64,000 nucleotides of DNA from Leclercia sp. S52 (GCF_039727615.1 NZ_CP152474.1:1612001-1676000), one strand, 5' to 3'. Shown: positions 23,797 to 34,716, counted from the stretch's first letter. Notes: generated from the letters alone by a model not told the origin. Program-made: numbers and translations.

Positions 23797-26700
23797 TGAT
23801 TGAACGCGGTAAATTTCGCTCACTGACGCTGATTAACTGGAACGGTTTCTTTGCCCGCACCTTCGATCTCGATGAGCTGGTAACCACGCTCTCGGGCGGT
23901 AACGGGGCCGGGAAATCCACCACCATGGCGGCGTTCGTCACCGCCCTGATCCCGGATCTGACGCTGCTGCATTTCCGTAATACCACCGAAGCCGGTGCCA
24001 CCAGCGGCTCCCGCGATAAGGGTCTGCACGGTAAGCTGAAGGCGGGCGTCTGTTACTCCGTGCTGGACGTGATCAACTCCCGTCACCAGCGCGTGGTCGT
24101 CGGCGTACGTCTGCAGCAGGTCGCCGGACGTGACCGTAAGGTCGACATCAAGCCGTTCGCCATTCAGGGGCTGCCAACCTCCGTTCAGCCAACCTCGCTG
24201 TTAACGGAAACCCTCAATGAACGTCAGGCGCGCGTGCTGACGCTCCAGGAGCTGAAAGACAAGCTGGAAGCCATCGAAGGCGTGCAGTTTAAGCAGTTCA
24301 ACTCCATTACCGATTACCACTCGCTGATGTTCGATCTGGGCGTGGTGGCGCGTCGTCTGCGCTCGGCCTCGGATCGTAGCAAGTACTATCGTCTGATCGA
24401 AGCCTCGCTGTACGGCGGGATCTCCAGCGCCATTACCCGTTCCCTACGCGACTACCTGTTGCCGGAGAACAGCGGCGTGCGTAAGGCCTTCCAGGATATG
24501 GAAGCGGCGCTGCGTGAAAACCGCATGACGCTGGAAGCGATCCGCGTGACCCAGTCGGACCGCGATCTGTTCAAGCATCTGATCAGCGAAGCCACCAACT
24601 ATGTGGCCGCCGACTATATGCGCCACGCCAACGAGCGCCGCATCCATCTGGATCAGGCCCTCGAGTATCGCCGCGAGCTGTTTACCTCGCGCCAGCTGCT
24701 GGCGTCCGAGCAGTACAAACACGTCGAGATGGCGCGCGAGCTGTCCGAGCACAACGGCGCGGAAGGGGATCTGGAGGCCGATTACCAGGCCGCCAGCGAT
24801 CACCTGAATCTGGTCCAGACCGCGCTGCGTCAGCAGGAAAAAATTGAGCGCTACGAAGCCGATCTCGATGAGCTGCAAATTCGTCTGGAAGAGCAGAACG
24901 AAGTGGTGGCCGAAGCCGCCGATAAGCAGGAAGAGAACGAAGGCCGTGCCGAAGCCGCCGAGCTGGAGGTGGATGAGCTGAAAAGCCAGCTTGCCGATTA
25001 CCAGCAGGCGCTGGACGTCCAGCAAACCCGCGCCATTCAGTACAACCAGGCGCTGCAGGCCCTGCAGCGTGCGAAAGACCTCTGCCATCTGCCGGATCTG
25101 ACCCCGGAGAGCGCGGATCGGTGGCTGGAAACCTTCCAGGCCAAAGAGCAGGAAGCCACCGAGAAGCTCCTGAATCTCGAACAGAAAATGAGCGTGGCGC
25201 AAACCGCGCACAGCCAGTTTGAACAGGCTTACCAGCTGGTGGGGGCCATTAACGGCCCGCTGGCGCGCGCTGAGGCCTGGGAAGTGGCCCGCGAGCTGCT
25301 GCGCGATGGCGTCAATCAGCGCCATATGGCAGAACAGGTTCAGCCGCTGCGCATGCGTCTGAACGAGCTGGAACAACGTTTGCGCGAACAGCAGGAGGCG
25401 GAACGCCTGCTGGCTGAGTTCTGCAAGCGCCACGGCAAACGGGTCGATATTGACGATCTGGAAGCTCTGCATCAGGAGCTGGAAGCCCGTATCGCGTCGT
25501 TGTCCGACAGCGTCTCCAGCGCCAGCGAGCAGCGCATGCAGCTGCGCCAGGAGCTGGAGCAGCTGCAGTCGCGTATTCAGACGCTGATGCAGCGCGCCCC
25601 GATCTGGCTGGCAGCCCAGAGCAGCCTCAGCCAGCTCAGCGAGCAGTGCGGCGAGGCGTTCGAATCCGGGCAGGACGTGACAGAGTATCTCCAGCAGCTG
25701 CTGGAGCGTGAACGCGAAGCCATTGTTGAGCGTGATGAAGTGGGCGCCCGCAAGCGTGCCGTCGACGAAGAAATTGAGCGCTTAAGCCAGCCGGGCGGGG
25801 CAGAAGATGCGCGCCTGAACACCCTGGCCGAACGTTTTGGCGGTGTACTGCTGTCCGAAATCTATGACGACGTCAGCCTCGAAGATGCGCCGTACTACTC
25901 TGCGCTGTACGGTCCATCCCGCCACGCTATCGTGGTGCCGGATCTGTCCCTGATCGCCGATCAGCTCGAAGGCCTGGAAGATTGCCCGGAAGACCTCTAT
26001 CTGATCGAAGGGGATCCGCAGTCGTTCGATGACAGCGTCTTTGGCGTCGACGAGCTGGAAAAAGCGGTAGTGGTGAAGATCGCCGATCGCCAGTGGCGTT
26101 ATTCGCGCTTCCCGTCGCTGCCGCTGTTTGGCCGCGCCGCGCGTGAAAGCCGCATTGAGAGCCTGCACACCGAGCGCGAAGCGCTGTCCGAACGCTTCGC
26201 CACGCTCTCTTTCGATGTCCAGAAAACCCAGCGTCTGCACCAGGCGTTCAGCCGCTTTATCGGCAGCCATCTGGCAGTAGCCTTTGAAGCCGATCCGGAA
26301 GCGGAGATCCGCAAGTTCACCACGCGTCGTACCGAACTTGAACGCGCGCTTTCCGCTCACGAAAACGACAACCAGCAGAGCCGCGTTCAGTTTGAACAGG
26401 CCAAAGAGGGCGTCGCGGCGCTTAACCGCATTCTGCCGCGCCTCAACCTGCTGGCGGATGACACCCTCGCCGATCGGGTGGATGAGATCCAGGAGCGCCT
26501 CGATGAAGCGCAGGAAGCCGCGCGCTTTGTGCAGCAGCACGGCAACCAGCTGGCGAAGCTGGAGCCGATGCTCTCAGTCCTGCAGAGCGACCCGGAACAG
26601 TTCGAACAACTGAAAGAAGATTACGCCTGGTCCCAGCAGGTTCAGCGCGAAGCCCGTCAGCAGGCCTTTGCCCTGACCGAAGTGGCCCAGCGTCGCGCGC

Positions 26701-28244
26701 ACTTCAGCTACTCCGATTCAGCGGAAATGCTGAATGGCAACAGCGATCTGAACGAGAAGCTGCGCCATCGTCTGGAGCAGGCGGAAGCAGAACGTACCCG
26801 CGCCCGTGAGGCGATGCGTAGCCATGCCGCACAGCTGAGTCAGTACAGCCAGGTGCTGGCGTCGCTGAAAAGCTCGTTTGATACCAAGAAAGAGCTGCTG
26901 ACCGACCTGCATAAAGAACTGCAGGATATCGGCGTACGGGCTGACAGCGGGGCAGAGGAGCGGGCGCGTATTCGTCGCGACGAACTGCATGCCCAGCTCA
27001 GCAACAACCGCGCGCGTCGCAACCAGCTGGAAAAAGCGCTGACCTTCTGCGAAGCGGAGATGGATAACCTGACCCGTCGTCTGCGCAAGCTGGAACGCGA
27101 CTACCACGAGAAGCGCGAGCAGGTGGTCACCGCCAAAGCGGGCTGGTGCGCCGTGATGCGGATGGTGAAAGACAACGGCGTTGAACGCCGTCTGCACCGC
27201 CGCGAGCTGGCCTATCTCTCCGGGGATGAGCTGCGCTCCATGTCGGATAAGGCGCTGGGCGCGCTGCGTCTGGCGGTGGCGGATAACGAACACCTGCGCG
27301 ATGTGCTGCGCATGTCGGAAGATCCGAAACGCCCTGAGCGCAAAATTCAGTTCTTCGTGGCGGTCTATCAGCACCTGCGCGAGCGTATTCGTCAGGACAT
27401 CATCCGTACCGACGACCCGGTCGAAGCCATCGAGCAGATGGAGATCGAGCTGGGCCGTCTGACGGAAGAGCTGACCTCCCGCGAGCAGAAGCTGGCCATC
27501 AGCTCCCGCAGCGTGGCCAATATCATCCGTAAGACGATCCAGCGAGAGCAGAACCGTATTCGTCAGCTGAACCAGGGCCTGCAAAGCGTCTCCTTCGGCC
27601 AGGTCAACAGCGTGCGGCTGAACGTTAACGTGCGTGAAGCCCACGCCACGCTGCTGGACGTGCTGGCTGAGCAGCACGAGCAGCATCAGGATCTGTTCAA
27701 CAGCAACCGTCTGACCTTCTCCGAAGCGCTGGCGAAGCTGTATCAGCGTCTGAACCCGCAGATTGACATGGGCCAGCGCACGCCGCAAACCATCGGTGAG
27801 GAGCTGCTGGACTACCGCAACTATCTCGAGATGGAAGTTGAAGTTAACCGTGGATCCGACGGCTGGCTGCGTGCGGAATCCGGCGCCCTGTCGACCGGGG
27901 AAGCGATCGGTACCGGGATGTCGATTCTGGTGATGGTGGTGCAGAGCTGGGAAGATGAATCCCGACGCCTGCGCGGCAAGGATATCTCCCCATGCCGCCT
28001 GCTGTTCCTCGATGAAGCGGCGCGTCTTGATGCCCGTTCTATCGCCACGCTGTTTGAGCTGTGCGACCGTCTGGATATGCAGCTGATTATCGCCGCGCCG
28101 GAGAACATCAGTCCGGAGAAAGGCACCACCTATAAACTGGTGCGTAAGGTCTACCAGAACAGCGAGCACGTTCACGTTGTCGGCCTGCGCGGTTTTGCTC
28201 CGCAGCCGCCGGAATCCCTTCCGGGAACGGCTGACGCCTCCTGA
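23796..28244 (+). CDS. mukB: SMC-like chromosome condensin MukB
   Basis: ATPase of the MukBEF condensin that organises and segregates the chromosome and binds topoisomerase IV at its hinge. 1482 residues, about the length seen in Klebsiella/Enterobacter relatives and a few residues shorter than E. coli. Walker [11 protein letters not shown] is near 34-43. A long coiled coil spans about 240-660, the hinge about 660-780, and a second coiled coil about 790-1110. The C-terminal head carries the signature [13 protein letters not shown] near 1366-1378 and Walker [12 protein letters not shown] near 1403-1413. Last gene of the operon, followed by a strong terminator. Confidence 0.99.
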   Translation: MIERGKFRSLTLINWNGFFARTFDLDELVTTLSGGNGAGKSTTMAAFVTALIPDLTLLHFRNTTEAGATSGSRDKGLHGKLKAGVCYSVLDVINSRHQRVVVGVRLQQVAGRDRKVDIKPFAIQGLPTSVQPTSLLTETLNERQARVLTLQELKDKLEAIEGVQFKQFNSITDYHSLMFDLGVVARRLRSASDRSKYYRLIEASLYGGISSAITRSLRDYLLPENSGVRKAFQDMEAALRENRMTLEAIRVTQSDRDLFKHLISEATNYVAADYMRHANERRIHLDQALEYRRELFTSRQLLASEQYKHVEMARELSEHNGAEGDLEADYQAASDHLNLVQTALRQQEKIERYEADLDELQIRLEEQNEVVAEAADKQEENEGRAEAAELEVDELKSQLADYQQALDVQQTRAIQYNQALQALQRAKDLCHLPDLTPESADRWLETFQAKEQEATEKLLNLEQKMSVAQTAHSQFEQAYQLVGAINGPLARAEAWEVARELLRDGVNQRHMAEQVQPLRMRLNELEQRLREQQEAERLLAEFCKRHGKRVDIDDLEALHQELEARIASLSDSVSSASEQRMQLRQELEQLQSRIQTLMQRAPIWLAAQSSLSQLSEQCGEAFESGQDVTEYLQQLLEREREAIVERDEVGARKRAVDEEIERLSQPGGAEDARLNTLAERFGGVLLSEIYDDVSLEDAPYYSALYGPSRHAIVVPDLSLIADQLEGLEDCPEDLYLIEGDPQSFDDSVFGVDELEKAVVVKIADRQWRYSRFPSLPLFGRAARESRIESLHTEREALSERFATLSFDVQKTQRLHQAFSRFIGSHLAVAFEADPEAEIRKFTTRRTELERALSAHENDNQQSRVQFEQAKEGVAALNRILPRLNLLADDTLADRVDEIQERLDEAQEAARFVQQHGNQLAKLEPMLSVLQSDPEQFEQLKEDYAWSQQVQREARQQAFALTEVAQRRAHFSYSDSAEMLNGNSDLNEKLRHRLEQAEAERTRAREAMRSHAAQLSQYSQVLASLKSSFDTKKELLTDLHKELQDIGVRADSGAEERARIRRDELHAQLSNNRARRNQLEKALTFCEAEMDNLTRRLRKLERDYHEKREQVVTAKAGWCAVMRMVKDNGVERRLHRRELAYLSGDELRSMSDKALGALRLAVADNEHLRDVLRMSEDPKRPERKIQFFVAVYQHLRERIRQDIIRTDDPVEAIEQMEIELGRLTEELTSREQKLAISSRSVANIIRKTIQREQNRIRQLNQGLQSVSFGQVNSVRLNVNVREAHATLLDVLAEQHEQHQDLFNSNRLTFSEALAKLYQRLNPQIDMGQRTPQTIGEELLDYRNYLEMEVEVNRGSDGWLRAESGALSTGEAIGTGMSILVMVVQSWEDESRRLRGKDISPCRLLFLDEAARLDARSIATLFELCDRLDMQLIIAAPENISPEKGTTYKLVRKVYQNSEHVHVVGLRGFAPQPPESLPGTADAS

Positions 28245-28264
28245 CGATTCTGAAAGTTCACCAT

Positions 28265-28289
28265 GGCGGCCTCAGGGCCGCCTTTTTTT
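28265..28289 (+). terminator. Terminator of the mukFEB operon
   Basis: GGCGGCC / GGCCGCC stem with a TCAG loop, followed by seven Ts, 20 bases after the mukB stop. Confidence 0.93.
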
Positions 28290-28322
28290 GTTCCTTAAGC
28301 TTGTACTGGCGGCTGCGTTAAC

Positions 28323-28337
28323 TTTAAACTTCTTTAC
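28323..28337 (-). promoter_or_regulatory. CpxR-box-like sequence upstream of ldtD
   Basis: On the minus strand GTAAA-N5-TTAAA, one base off the CpxR consensus GTAAA-N5-GTAAA, lies about 90 bases upstream of the ldtD ATG. ldtD is a known Cpx-regulon member in E. coli, so this is a plausible operator, although the match alone is weak. Confidence 0.45.
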
Positions 28338-28427
28338 ATAAGGCAAGGCTGGTGCCGGTCTGTCTTCCTATAATGAAATGAAGCCCCGGTGATGAGGGCG
28401 CGACGTAAAGCAAACAGGGGGCAAGGG

Positions 28428-30251
28428 ATGTTGCTGAATAAAATGTACGGTCGTCAGCTGTCGGCACTCAGTTTGTGCCTGACGGTAGTAGTGGCTCCAC
28501 TGTTTTCTGCCCGGGCCGATGAGCCCGAACTGGTTCCTGTCGACAGCTCTGCCACGATGGGCGCGCAGCCTACGTCGCTGTCACAACCGCTGGAACAATC
28601 GCCAGCCACCGCCATCATGGCCGGTATCCGGCCGCTGCCTGCCGATGTCAGCGCGGAACAACGCCGCCAACAGCTGCTGTCGGCTCTGCCGGCGGGCTAC
28701 TCTCCGGTCTATCTCAATCAGCTTACGCTGCTGTATGCCGCACGCGACATGAAACCCATGTGGGACGATCGCGATGCCGTGCGGGCGTTCCAGCAGCAGC
28801 TTGCCGAAGTCGCTATCGCCGGTTTTCAGCCGCAGTTTACCGCCTGGGTGGAGCTGCTGACCCAGCCTTCGGTGACCGGCATGGCGCGGGACGTGATCCT
28901 GTCCGATGCGATGATGGGCTATCTGCAGTTTGTCGCGGGGATCCCGGTCAACGGTAACCGCTGGCTCTACAGCACAAAACCCTACAAGATGACGACCCCG
29001 CCGCTGTCGGTGATTAACCAGTGGCAGCTGGCGCTGGATAACGGGACGGTACCGAACTTTATTACCAGACTCGCTCCGGCCCATCCGCAGTATGCGGTGA
29101 TGCACCAGTCGCTGCTGCAGCTGGTGGCCGATACGCAACCCTGGCCGCAAATGCAGGGAACCGCCAAACTGAGTCCGGGGCAGTGGAGTAGTGATGTCCC
29201 GGCCCTGCGCGAGATCCTCAAACGCTCCGGGATGATTGACGGCGGGCCAAAAATAGCCCTGCCGGGCGACGATCCGCAAAGCGTGGTTGTCAGTCCGTCA
29301 GCCCCGCCGGTTGAGAAGAAAAAGAAGTCTGTCTCCAGCAAGCCGGCCGCCTATGACCGCAGTCTTGTAGAGGCGGTCAAAGCCTTCCAGACCACCCAGG
29401 GGCTGGGCGCGGATGGCGTGATTGGCCAGGGCACGCGTGACGCGCTGAATCTCACTCCTGCTCAGCGTGCCGGGGTGCTGGCGCTCAATATCCAGCGTCT
29501 GCGCCTGCTGCCGGCCACGCTCTCCACCGGCATTATGGTGAATATCCCGGCCTTCTCGCTGGTCTACTATCAGAACGGTAACGAGGTGCTGGCATCGAGA
29601 GTCATCGTTGGCCGTCCGGATCGTAAAACGCCGATGATGAGCAGCGCCCTGAATAACGTGGTGGTCAACCCGCCGTGGAATGTGCCGCCGACGCTGGCGC
29701 GCAACGATATCCTGCCGAAACTGCGGGATGATCCCGGATATCTTGAACGCCACAACTATACCGTTCTGCGCGGCTGGAACAGTAAAGAGGCGATCGATCC
29801 GTGGCGGGTAGACTGGGCGACTATTACGCCTGCGAATCTGCCATTCCGTTTCCAGCAGGCGCCCGGGGCGCATAACTCGCTGGGGCGCTATAAGTTCAAC
29901 ATGCCCAGCTCGGATGCCATCTATCTGCACGATACGCCTAACCACAACCTGTTCCAGAAAGACGTTCGCGCGCTCAGCTCCGGTTGCGTGCGCGTGAACA
30001 AGGCGTCAGAACTGGCTAACATGCTGTTACAGGATGCGGGCTGGAACGACACACGCATCTCCGACGCGCTGAAGCAAGGCGACACGCGCTATGTGAATAT
30101 CCGCCAAAATATTCCGGTTAATCTGTATTATCTGACTGCATTCGTCGGCAAGGACGGTCGGACCCAGTATCGTACAGATATTTACAATTATGATGAGATC
30201 GCCAGGTCCAACACACAAATTATTGCCAGGGCCGAGCAATTGATCAGGTAA
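28428..30251 (+). CDS. ldtD: L,D-transpeptidase LdtD
   Basis: Periplasmic enzyme (YcbB) that makes 3-3 mDAP-mDAP crosslinks in peptidoglycan; in E. coli it is induced under envelope stress and can bypass penicillin-binding proteins. The ATG at 28428 ([13 protein letters not shown]), preceded by AAGG, gives 607 residues and a signal peptide ending near SARADEP. An upstream in-frame ATG at 28389 adds a charged extension with no family support. A peptidoglycan-binding domain covers about 310-350 ([18 protein letters not shown]). The YkuD catalytic domain has the nucleophile in SSGCVRV near 515-521 and the paired histidine in YLHDTPNH. It precedes mepK, which cuts the same crosslinks. Confidence 0.97.
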   Translation: MLLNKMYGRQLSALSLCLTVVVAPLFSARADEPELVPVDSSATMGAQPTSLSQPLEQSPATAIMAGIRPLPADVSAEQRRQQLLSALPAGYSPVYLNQLTLLYAARDMKPMWDDRDAVRAFQQQLAEVAIAGFQPQFTAWVELLTQPSVTGMARDVILSDAMMGYLQFVAGIPVNGNRWLYSTKPYKMTTPPLSVINQWQLALDNGTVPNFITRLAPAHPQYAVMHQSLLQLVADTQPWPQMQGTAKLSPGQWSSDVPALREILKRSGMIDGGPKIALPGDDPQSVVVSPSAPPVEKKKKSVSSKPAAYDRSLVEAVKAFQTTQGLGADGVIGQGTRDALNLTPAQRAGVLALNIQRLRLLPATLSTGIMVNIPAFSLVYYQNGNEVLASRVIVGRPDRKTPMMSSALNNVVVNPPWNVPPTLARNDILPKLRDDPGYLERHNYTVLRGWNSKEAIDPWRVDWATITPANLPFRFQQAPGAHNSLGRYKFNMPSSDAIYLHDTPNHNLFQKDVRALSSGCVRVNKASELANMLLQDAGWNDTRISDALKQGDTRYVNIRQNIPVNLYYLTAFVGKDGRTQYRTDIYNYDEIARSNTQIIARAEQLIR

Positions 30252-30296
30252 ATGAAGAAGTTCGGAAAATTCTGCTAGCCTAAGTAAAAAACAGGA

Positions 30297-30330
30297 ACGG
30301 GGTTTGCGGCTGCAAGCCCCGTATTTCCTG
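30297..30330 (+). terminator. Probable terminator of ldtD
   Basis: ACGGGG...CCCCGT stem extended by TTGC/GCAA pairing, 45 bases after the ldtD stop, then a weak T tract (TATTTCC). Moderate support. Confidence 0.6.
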
Positions 30331-30429
30331 GATTCTGCTACCTTGACGGTGACAGGTTTGCCCGGTAAGGTGCCCTTCGTGCGCTGTAGTGCATATAGAC
30401 GATAACACTGACCTGTAGACCTGATTACC

Positions 30430-30978
30430 ATGGACAAATTCGACGCTAATCGCCGTAAGTTGCTGGCGTTAGGGGGCATTGCGCTGGGCGCTGCCATCTT
30501 ACCGACGCCATCATTTGCCACGCTCTCCACCCCTCGACCACGCATTCTGACGCTTAATAACCTGCATACAGGTGAGTCAATAAAAGCGGAGTTTTTTGAC
30601 GGCCGGGGCTATATTCAGGATGAATTAGCAAAGCTTAATCATTTTTTCCGTGATTTCCGCGCAAATAAGATTAAAGCCATCGATCCGGGATTATTCGATC
30701 AGCTTTACCGCCTGCAGGGCCTGCTGGGAACCCGTAATCCGGTCCAGCTTGTCTCCGGTTACCGCTCCCTTGATACCAATAACGAACTACGCGCCCGCAG
30801 TCGTGGAGTCGCTAAAAAAAGTTATCACACCAAAGGGCAGGCGATGGATTTCCATATTGAAGGCGTTTCGTTAGCCAATGTTCGCAAAGCTGCGTTATCT
30901 ATGCGCGCAGGTGGTGTAGGATATTACCCACGTAGCAACTTTGTGCATATTGATACCGGGCCATTGCGGCACTGGTAA
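30430..30978 (+). CDS. mepK: Peptidoglycan 3-3 crosslink endopeptidase MepK
   Basis: DUF882/peptidase M15_2 protein (YcbK). In E. coli it is a murein DD/LD-endopeptidase preferring mDAP-mDAP crosslinks, which fits its place after ldtD. 182 residues, the E. coli length. The N-terminus carries a twin-arginine signal ([10 protein letters not shown], residues 8-17, then a hydrophobic stretch ending near PSFA). Metal-binding residues are visible in [13 protein letters not shown] near 133-145 and in NFVHIDTGP near 170-178. Its stop is 19 bases before gloC. Confidence 0.95.
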   Translation: MDKFDANRRKLLALGGIALGAAILPTPSFATLSTPRPRILTLNNLHTGESIKAEFFDGRGYIQDELAKLNHFFRDFRANKIKAIDPGLFDQLYRLQGLLGTRNPVQLVSGYRSLDTNNELRARSRGVAKKSYHTKGQAMDFHIEGVSLANVRKAALSMRAGGVGYYPRSNFVHIDTGPLRHW

Positions 30979-30997
30979 TAACGAAATCAGGAGCAGT

Positions 30998-31645
30998 ATG
31001 AACTATCGTATTATTCCGGTCACCGCGTTCTCTCAGAACTGTTCGATTATCTGGTGTGAGCAAACCAAACTGGCAGCGCTGGTCGATCCTGGTGGTGATG
31101 CAGAGAAGATCAAACAGGAAGTCGCTGCCGCTGGCGTGACCTTAATGCAGATTTTACTCACCCACGGTCATCTCGATCACGTGGGGGCGGCGGCCGAGCT
31201 GGCGCAGCACTACGGTGTGCCGATCGTCGGTCCGGAAAAAGAAGATGAGTTCTGGCTGCAGGGCTTGCCGGCGCAAAGCCGCATGTTTGGTCTGGATGAG
31301 TGTCTGCCGCTGACGCCGGGTCGCTGGCTGAATGAAGGTGAGAGTGTCAGCGTCGGTAATGTGACCTTACAGGTCTTACACTGTCCGGGACATACGCCAG
31401 GTCACATTGTCTTCTTTGATGACCAGTCGCGTCTGCTGATTTCCGGCGACGTGCTCTTCAAAGGTGGAGTAGGGCGCAGCGACTTCCCGCGTGGCGATCA
31501 TGCGCAGCTGATCCGCTCGATCAAAGAGAAGTTATTGCCGCTGGGTGATGACGTGACCTTTATCTCCGGCCACGGCCCGATGTCGACGCTGGGCTACGAG
31601 CGGCTGCACAACCCGTTCCTGCAGGATGAACTGCCGGTCTGGTAA
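30998..31645 (+). CDS. gloC: Type II hydroxyacylglutathione hydrolase GloC
   Basis: Metallo-beta-lactamase-fold glyoxalase II (YcbL) that hydrolyses S-lactoylglutathione in methylglyoxal detoxification. The ATG at 30998 ([14 protein letters not shown]), with AGGAG six to ten bases upstream, gives 215 residues, as in E. coli. A longer frame from 30941 is a shadow of the mepK end. The zinc motif [11 protein letters not shown] is near 53-63, HCPGHTPGH near 128-136 and [11 protein letters not shown] near 149-159, followed by SGHGP. A bidirectional terminator follows. Confidence 0.97.
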   Translation: MNYRIIPVTAFSQNCSIIWCEQTKLAALVDPGGDAEKIKQEVAAAGVTLMQILLTHGHLDHVGAAAELAQHYGVPIVGPEKEDEFWLQGLPAQSRMFGLDECLPLTPGRWLNEGESVSVGNVTLQVLHCPGHTPGHIVFFDDQSRLLISGDVLFKGGVGRSDFPRGDHAQLIRSIKEKLLPLGDDVTFISGHGPMSTLGYERLHNPFLQDELPVW

Positions 31646-31653
31646 CGAACATT

Positions 31654-31685
31654 AAAAAAAGCCTGCTTTAAGCAGGCTTTTTTTT
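31654..31685. terminator. Bidirectional terminator between gloC and aspC
   Basis: Seven As, GCCTGCTTTAAGCAGGC palindrome and eight Ts. It serves gloC on the plus strand and potentially aspC on the minus strand. Confidence 0.92.
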
Positions 31686-31750
31686 GCCCGGTGGCGCTGA
31701 CGCTTACCGGGCCTACGTGTAGGCCGGGCAAACGCAGTGCCGCCCGGCTT
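31686..31750. repeat. REP/BIME element (two inverted REP units)
   Basis: GCCCGGTGGCGCT-GACGCTTACCGGGC-type unit followed, in opposite orientation, by GTAGGCCGGGC...GCCGCCCGGC. These are typical enterobacterial REP units, placed between convergent gloC and aspC. Confidence 0.85.
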
Positions 31751-31755
31751 AACGT

Positions 31756-32946
31756 TTACAGCACAGCCACAATCGCTTCGCACAGCGGCGCCATGTTATC
31801 CGGCGTCATACCCGCCACGTTAACACGACCGGAAGCCACCGCGTACACGCCAAACTCTTCACGCAGACGCAGAACCTGTTCTTTGGTCAGGCCGCTGAAG
31901 GAGAACATGCCGTTCTGCTTGATGATGAAGCTAAAGTCGCGATCCGCGCCTTTCTCCGCCAGGGTGTTCACGAACAGCAGGCGCATGCGCTGGATGCGTT
32001 CACGCATGTCGTTCAGCTCCTGCTCCCAAATGGCGCGCAGCGCGTCATTGCTGAGGATGGTCGCCACCACAGACGCACCGTGAGCCGGTGGGTTGGAGTA
32101 GTTAGCACGAATAACGGATTTCATCTGGCTGAACGCACGATCAACGGTCTGCTCATCAGCAGCCACCAGCGTACAGGCACCAACGCGCTCGTTGTACAGA
32201 CCGAAGTTCTTGGAATAGGAGCTGGCAACAATCAGCTCTTTATGCAGCGCTGCGAACGCACGCAGGCCTTCGGCGTCCTCTTCCAGGCCGCGAGCAAAGC
32301 CCTGGTAGGCGAAGTCGAACAGTGGCAGCCAGCCTTTTTCAACGGACAGTTTCGCCAGCTGTTCCCACTGTTCCAGCGTTGGATCGATACCGGTTGGGTT
32401 ATGGCAGCAGCCGTGGAACAGCACCACATCACCTGCCTGCGCTTCGCTCAGGCTGGCCAGCAGGCCGTCAAAGTCCAGAGCGTGGTTCGCCGCGTCGTAG
32501 TAAGCGTACTCACGCACTTCCAGACCGGCAGAGTTGAAGACGCTCTTATGGTTCGGCCAGCTTGGGTTGCTCACCCAGACCGTTTTTACGCTGGTGTTTT
32601 TGGCGAGGAAATCCGCCGCCACGCGCAGGGCGCCAGTACCGCCAGGGGTCTGTGCGGTGCGGGCACGTTTATCGCTGATAATCGCGTTGCCTTTGCCGAA
32701 CAGCAGCTCCTGAGTGCAGCGACCAAATTCCGGAATACCGTCGATGCCGAGGTAGTTTTTGGTATTTTCGTTTTCCAGCAGATACTGCTCAGCTTTTTTT
32801 ACGCTGGTCAGCACCGGGGTCTTGCCGGTCTCATCTTTATAGACACCAATACCCAGGTTGATTTTTCCAGGGCGGTCATCGGCACGAAACAGATCGGCCA
32901 GGCCCAGAATCGGGTCGGCAGGGGCGGCGGTAATGTTCTCAAACAT
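31756..32946 (-). CDS. aspC: Aspartate aminotransferase
   Basis: Class I PLP aminotransferase interconverting aspartate and oxaloacetate with glutamate/2-oxoglutarate; it also acts on aromatic and other amino acids. 396 residues, the usual length, starting [15 protein letters not shown]. The PLP lysine lies in [14 protein letters not shown] near 243-256. The substrate-binding arginine is in the C-terminal RVNVAGM motif, and the CCHNPTG PLP-contact motif is near 191-197. It is transcribed away from ompF with a bidirectional terminator/REP downstream. Confidence 0.98.
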   Translation of the reverse strand: MFENITAAPADPILGLADLFRADDRPGKINLGIGVYKDETGKTPVLTSVKKAEQYLLENENTKNYLGIDGIPEFGRCTQELLFGKGNAIISDKRARTAQTPGGTGALRVAADFLAKNTSVKTVWVSNPSWPNHKSVFNSAGLEVREYAYYDAANHALDFDGLLASLSEAQAGDVVLFHGCCHNPTGIDPTLEQWEQLAKLSVEKGWLPLFDFAYQGFARGLEEDAEGLRAFAALHKELIVASSYSKNFGLYNERVGACTLVAADEQTVDRAFSQMKSVIRANYSNPPAHGASVVATILSNDALRAIWEQELNDMRERIQRMRLLFVNTLAEKGADRDFSFIIKQNGMFSFSGLTKEQVLRLREEFGVYAVASGRVNVAGMTPDNMAPLCEAIVAVL

Positions 32947-33075
32947 GACGAAGTTCCATTGTGGTTACGGAAGTGAAATCCGCTATCAGGTTAACGATAG
33001 TTCTACAAAATGCCAACCGTTTGCTACAAAAAGCGTGCGGCTTTTCAAAAGACGCCATCTTTTGCTTTCAGGCAT

Positions 33076-33104
33076 AAAAAAACAGGGCCGAAGCCCTGTT
33101 TTTT
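33076..33104 (-). terminator. Terminator of ompF
   Basis: AACAGGGC / GCCCTGTT stem with a CGAA loop, flanked by A and T runs on the two sides, so it reads as a terminator on both strands. It lies 27 bases beyond the ompF stop. Confidence 0.9.
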
Positions 33105-33130
33105 AAACATATAACAAAGTGGTGTACTGA

Positions 33131-34291
33131 TTAGAACTGGTAAACGATACCAACAGCTGCCTGGTCGTCGGTCGCCAGACCAGCAGACTCAGAGTAGTTG
33201 TTGTCGTCCAGCAGGTTGAATTTGTACGCAGCGTACACGTTCATGTTTTTGTTGAAGTAGTACCAGGTACCCACTTCGACGTATTTAACCAGGTCAGCAT
33301 CGCCGCCACCGAAGGTACCACGGGATTTCAGGTCTTTACCTTTAGACTGCACGTAGCCCACGGATGGACGCAGACCGAAGTCGAACTGGTACTGAACCAC
33401 AGCTTCGATGTTCTGGGTTTTGTTGGCGAAGTTGTTGTCAGCTTCACGGGTCATGTTAGTGGTTTCAGCGTACTGAACCGCAGCATAGACGTTGTTTGCA
33501 TCATATTTAGCTGCAGTTGCCCATGCTTCAGCACGGTCACCGCCTGCGCTTGCCCATGCAGTAGAGGTGCCAGCAGCAACCTGCTCGTTGGTACGGTCAG
33601 CGGTTTCATAACCTGCAGACAGCGCGAAGCCTTCGCCGAAATCATACTGTACAGAGGAGCTGAAGCCGTCGCCGTTACCTTTAGCGCCGTTACCGCCGCG
33701 ACCGATGCTGATCAGCTGGCCGTCGTCAGTGTAGGAAGCAGAGATTGCGTTGCTGCGCTCGTTTTTGCCCTGGTACTGGAGAGCGAAGCTCAGGCCATCA
33801 ACCAGACCAAAGAAGTTGCTGTTACGGTAGGTCAGCAGGCCGGTAGCACGACCGTTCATGAAGTTGTCGGTAGCAACCCAGGAGTCGCCGCCCCACTCAA
33901 CCAGCATATCGGTGTAAGCTGCGACGTCATAGATTGCGCCGTAGTTACGACCGTAGTCGATAGAACCTGCATCACCGAAGTTCAGACCAGCAAAGGCCAG
34001 ACGGGTTTTAGTACCCTGGGAGCCTTCGGTGTTGGATGCGTCCATGTTGTATTCCCAGTGACCGTAACCAGTGATCTGGTCGTTGATCTGGGTTTCACCT
34101 TTGAAGCCGATACGGGCATAGGTGGTGTCTTCGTTGCTGGTGTCACCGTTGGTGGTCCAGATGTGCTCACCTACAGCTTTACCGTAGAAGTCCAGCTTGT
34201 TAGCGTTTTTGTTATAGATTTCTGCTGCGTTAGCTGCACCGGCTGCCAGCAGGGCAGGGATAACCACTGCCAGGATATTGCGCTTCATCAT
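33131..34291 (-). CDS. ompF: OmpF-family general porin
   Basis: Trimeric outer-membrane beta-barrel porin for small hydrophilic solutes and many antibiotics. 386 residues, longer than E. coli OmpF (362), the extra length falling in surface-loop stretches (around 195-215 and 235-255). The signal peptide [22 protein letters not shown] is followed by mature AEIYNK. The protein ends in YQF, the aromatic C-terminal barrel signal. Loop 3 reads [11 protein letters not shown] where OmpF/OmpC usually have PEFGGD. The start ATG has AGGG upstream; a second ATG follows directly. Three OmpR-like repeats and a ~600-base non-coding region precede it. Position next to asnS supports OmpF over OmpC. Confidence 0.95.
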   Translation of the reverse strand: MMKRNILAVVIPALLAAGAANAAEIYNKNANKLDFYGKAVGEHIWTTNGDTSNEDTTYARIGFKGETQINDQITGYGHWEYNMDASNTEGSQGTKTRLAFAGLNFGDAGSIDYGRNYGAIYDVAAYTDMLVEWGGDSWVATDNFMNGRATGLLTYRNSNFFGLVDGLSFALQYQGKNERSNAISASYTDDGQLISIGRGGNGAKGNGDGFSSSVQYDFGEGFALSAGYETADRTNEQVAAGTSTAWASAGGDRAEAWATAAKYDANNVYAAVQYAETTNMTREADNNFANKTQNIEAVVQYQFDFGLRPSVGYVQSKGKDLKSRGTFGGGDADLVKYVEVGTWYYFNKNMNVYAAYKFNLLDDNNYSESAGLATDDQAAVGIVYQF

Positions 34292-34335
34292 TATTTATTA
34301 CCCTCATTGGTTTTTTTATGACACTCGCCACTGCC

Positions 34336-34358
34336 GTCAATAAATTCTGTCAATAAAT
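34336..34358. repeat. Direct repeat GTCAATAAAT in the ompF leader/promoter
   Basis: GTCAATAAAT occurs twice with a 13-base period (34336-34345 and 34349-34358), 45-67 bases before the ompF ATG. Seen directly; function unknown. Confidence 0.6.
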
Positions 34359-34447
34359 ATTTCCGGAACTATTGATGAGAGTTTGGTGTCTTTATGTGTC
34401 TGACAGGCATCTTTCCATTCAAATTACCGTTCCGCCACCCTGAAAGT

Positions 34448-34497
34448 GCTACAAACCTCAAGATAGAGTTACAAAAAGAAAATATGTGTAACAAAAG
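34448..34497 (-). promoter_or_regulatory. Three OmpR-type repeats upstream of ompF
   Basis: GCTACAAACC (34448), GTTACAAAAA (34468) and GTAACAAAAG (34488) recur at exact 20-base spacing. On the minus strand they read as TTTTGTTAC/TTTTTGTAAC-like half-sites. E. coli ompF has tandem 20-base OmpR boxes F1-F3 just upstream of its promoter, so this is the likely EnvZ/OmpR control element. Confidence 0.75.
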
Positions 34498-34625
34498 GTG
34501 TATTTTAAGGAACTTTGTGAGGCATCTCAAAGTTCAGAGTTACATGGTGAAAATTAAAGCTTCACTAATTCTATCTATATGAATTGCTTATCTTAATTTT
34601 AGCTAATGACTTTTTTTATGATCCG

Positions 34626-34716
34626 AAGCATTAGCGCACTATTTTTCTTATCTCTGGAGATGGACATCTGGATAGCCAGGTTTTTGCACAAAAAATGTGC
34701 TAATGCTTGAGATAAG
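34626..34716. repeat. Interleaved inverted repeats in the ompF-asnS intergenic region
   Basis: AAGCATTAGC(G)CAC at 34626-34639 is inverted as GTGCTAATGCTT at 34697-34708. CTTATCTC at 34647-34654 is inverted as GAGATAAG at 34709-34716. Between them are AGATG-GA-CATCT (34658-34669) and GCACA-A5-TGTGC (34686-34700). The two outer pairs cross rather than nest. No known element recognised. Confidence 0.55.

Noticed and set aside
26718..28175. 485-codon minus-strand frame opposite mukB
   Set aside because: Antisense shadow of mukB coiled-coil and head codons; no family resemblance.
34394..34582. 62-codon frame upstream of ompF as a small gene
   Set aside because: It runs through the OmpR repeats, has no ribosome binding site and shows no recognisable features.
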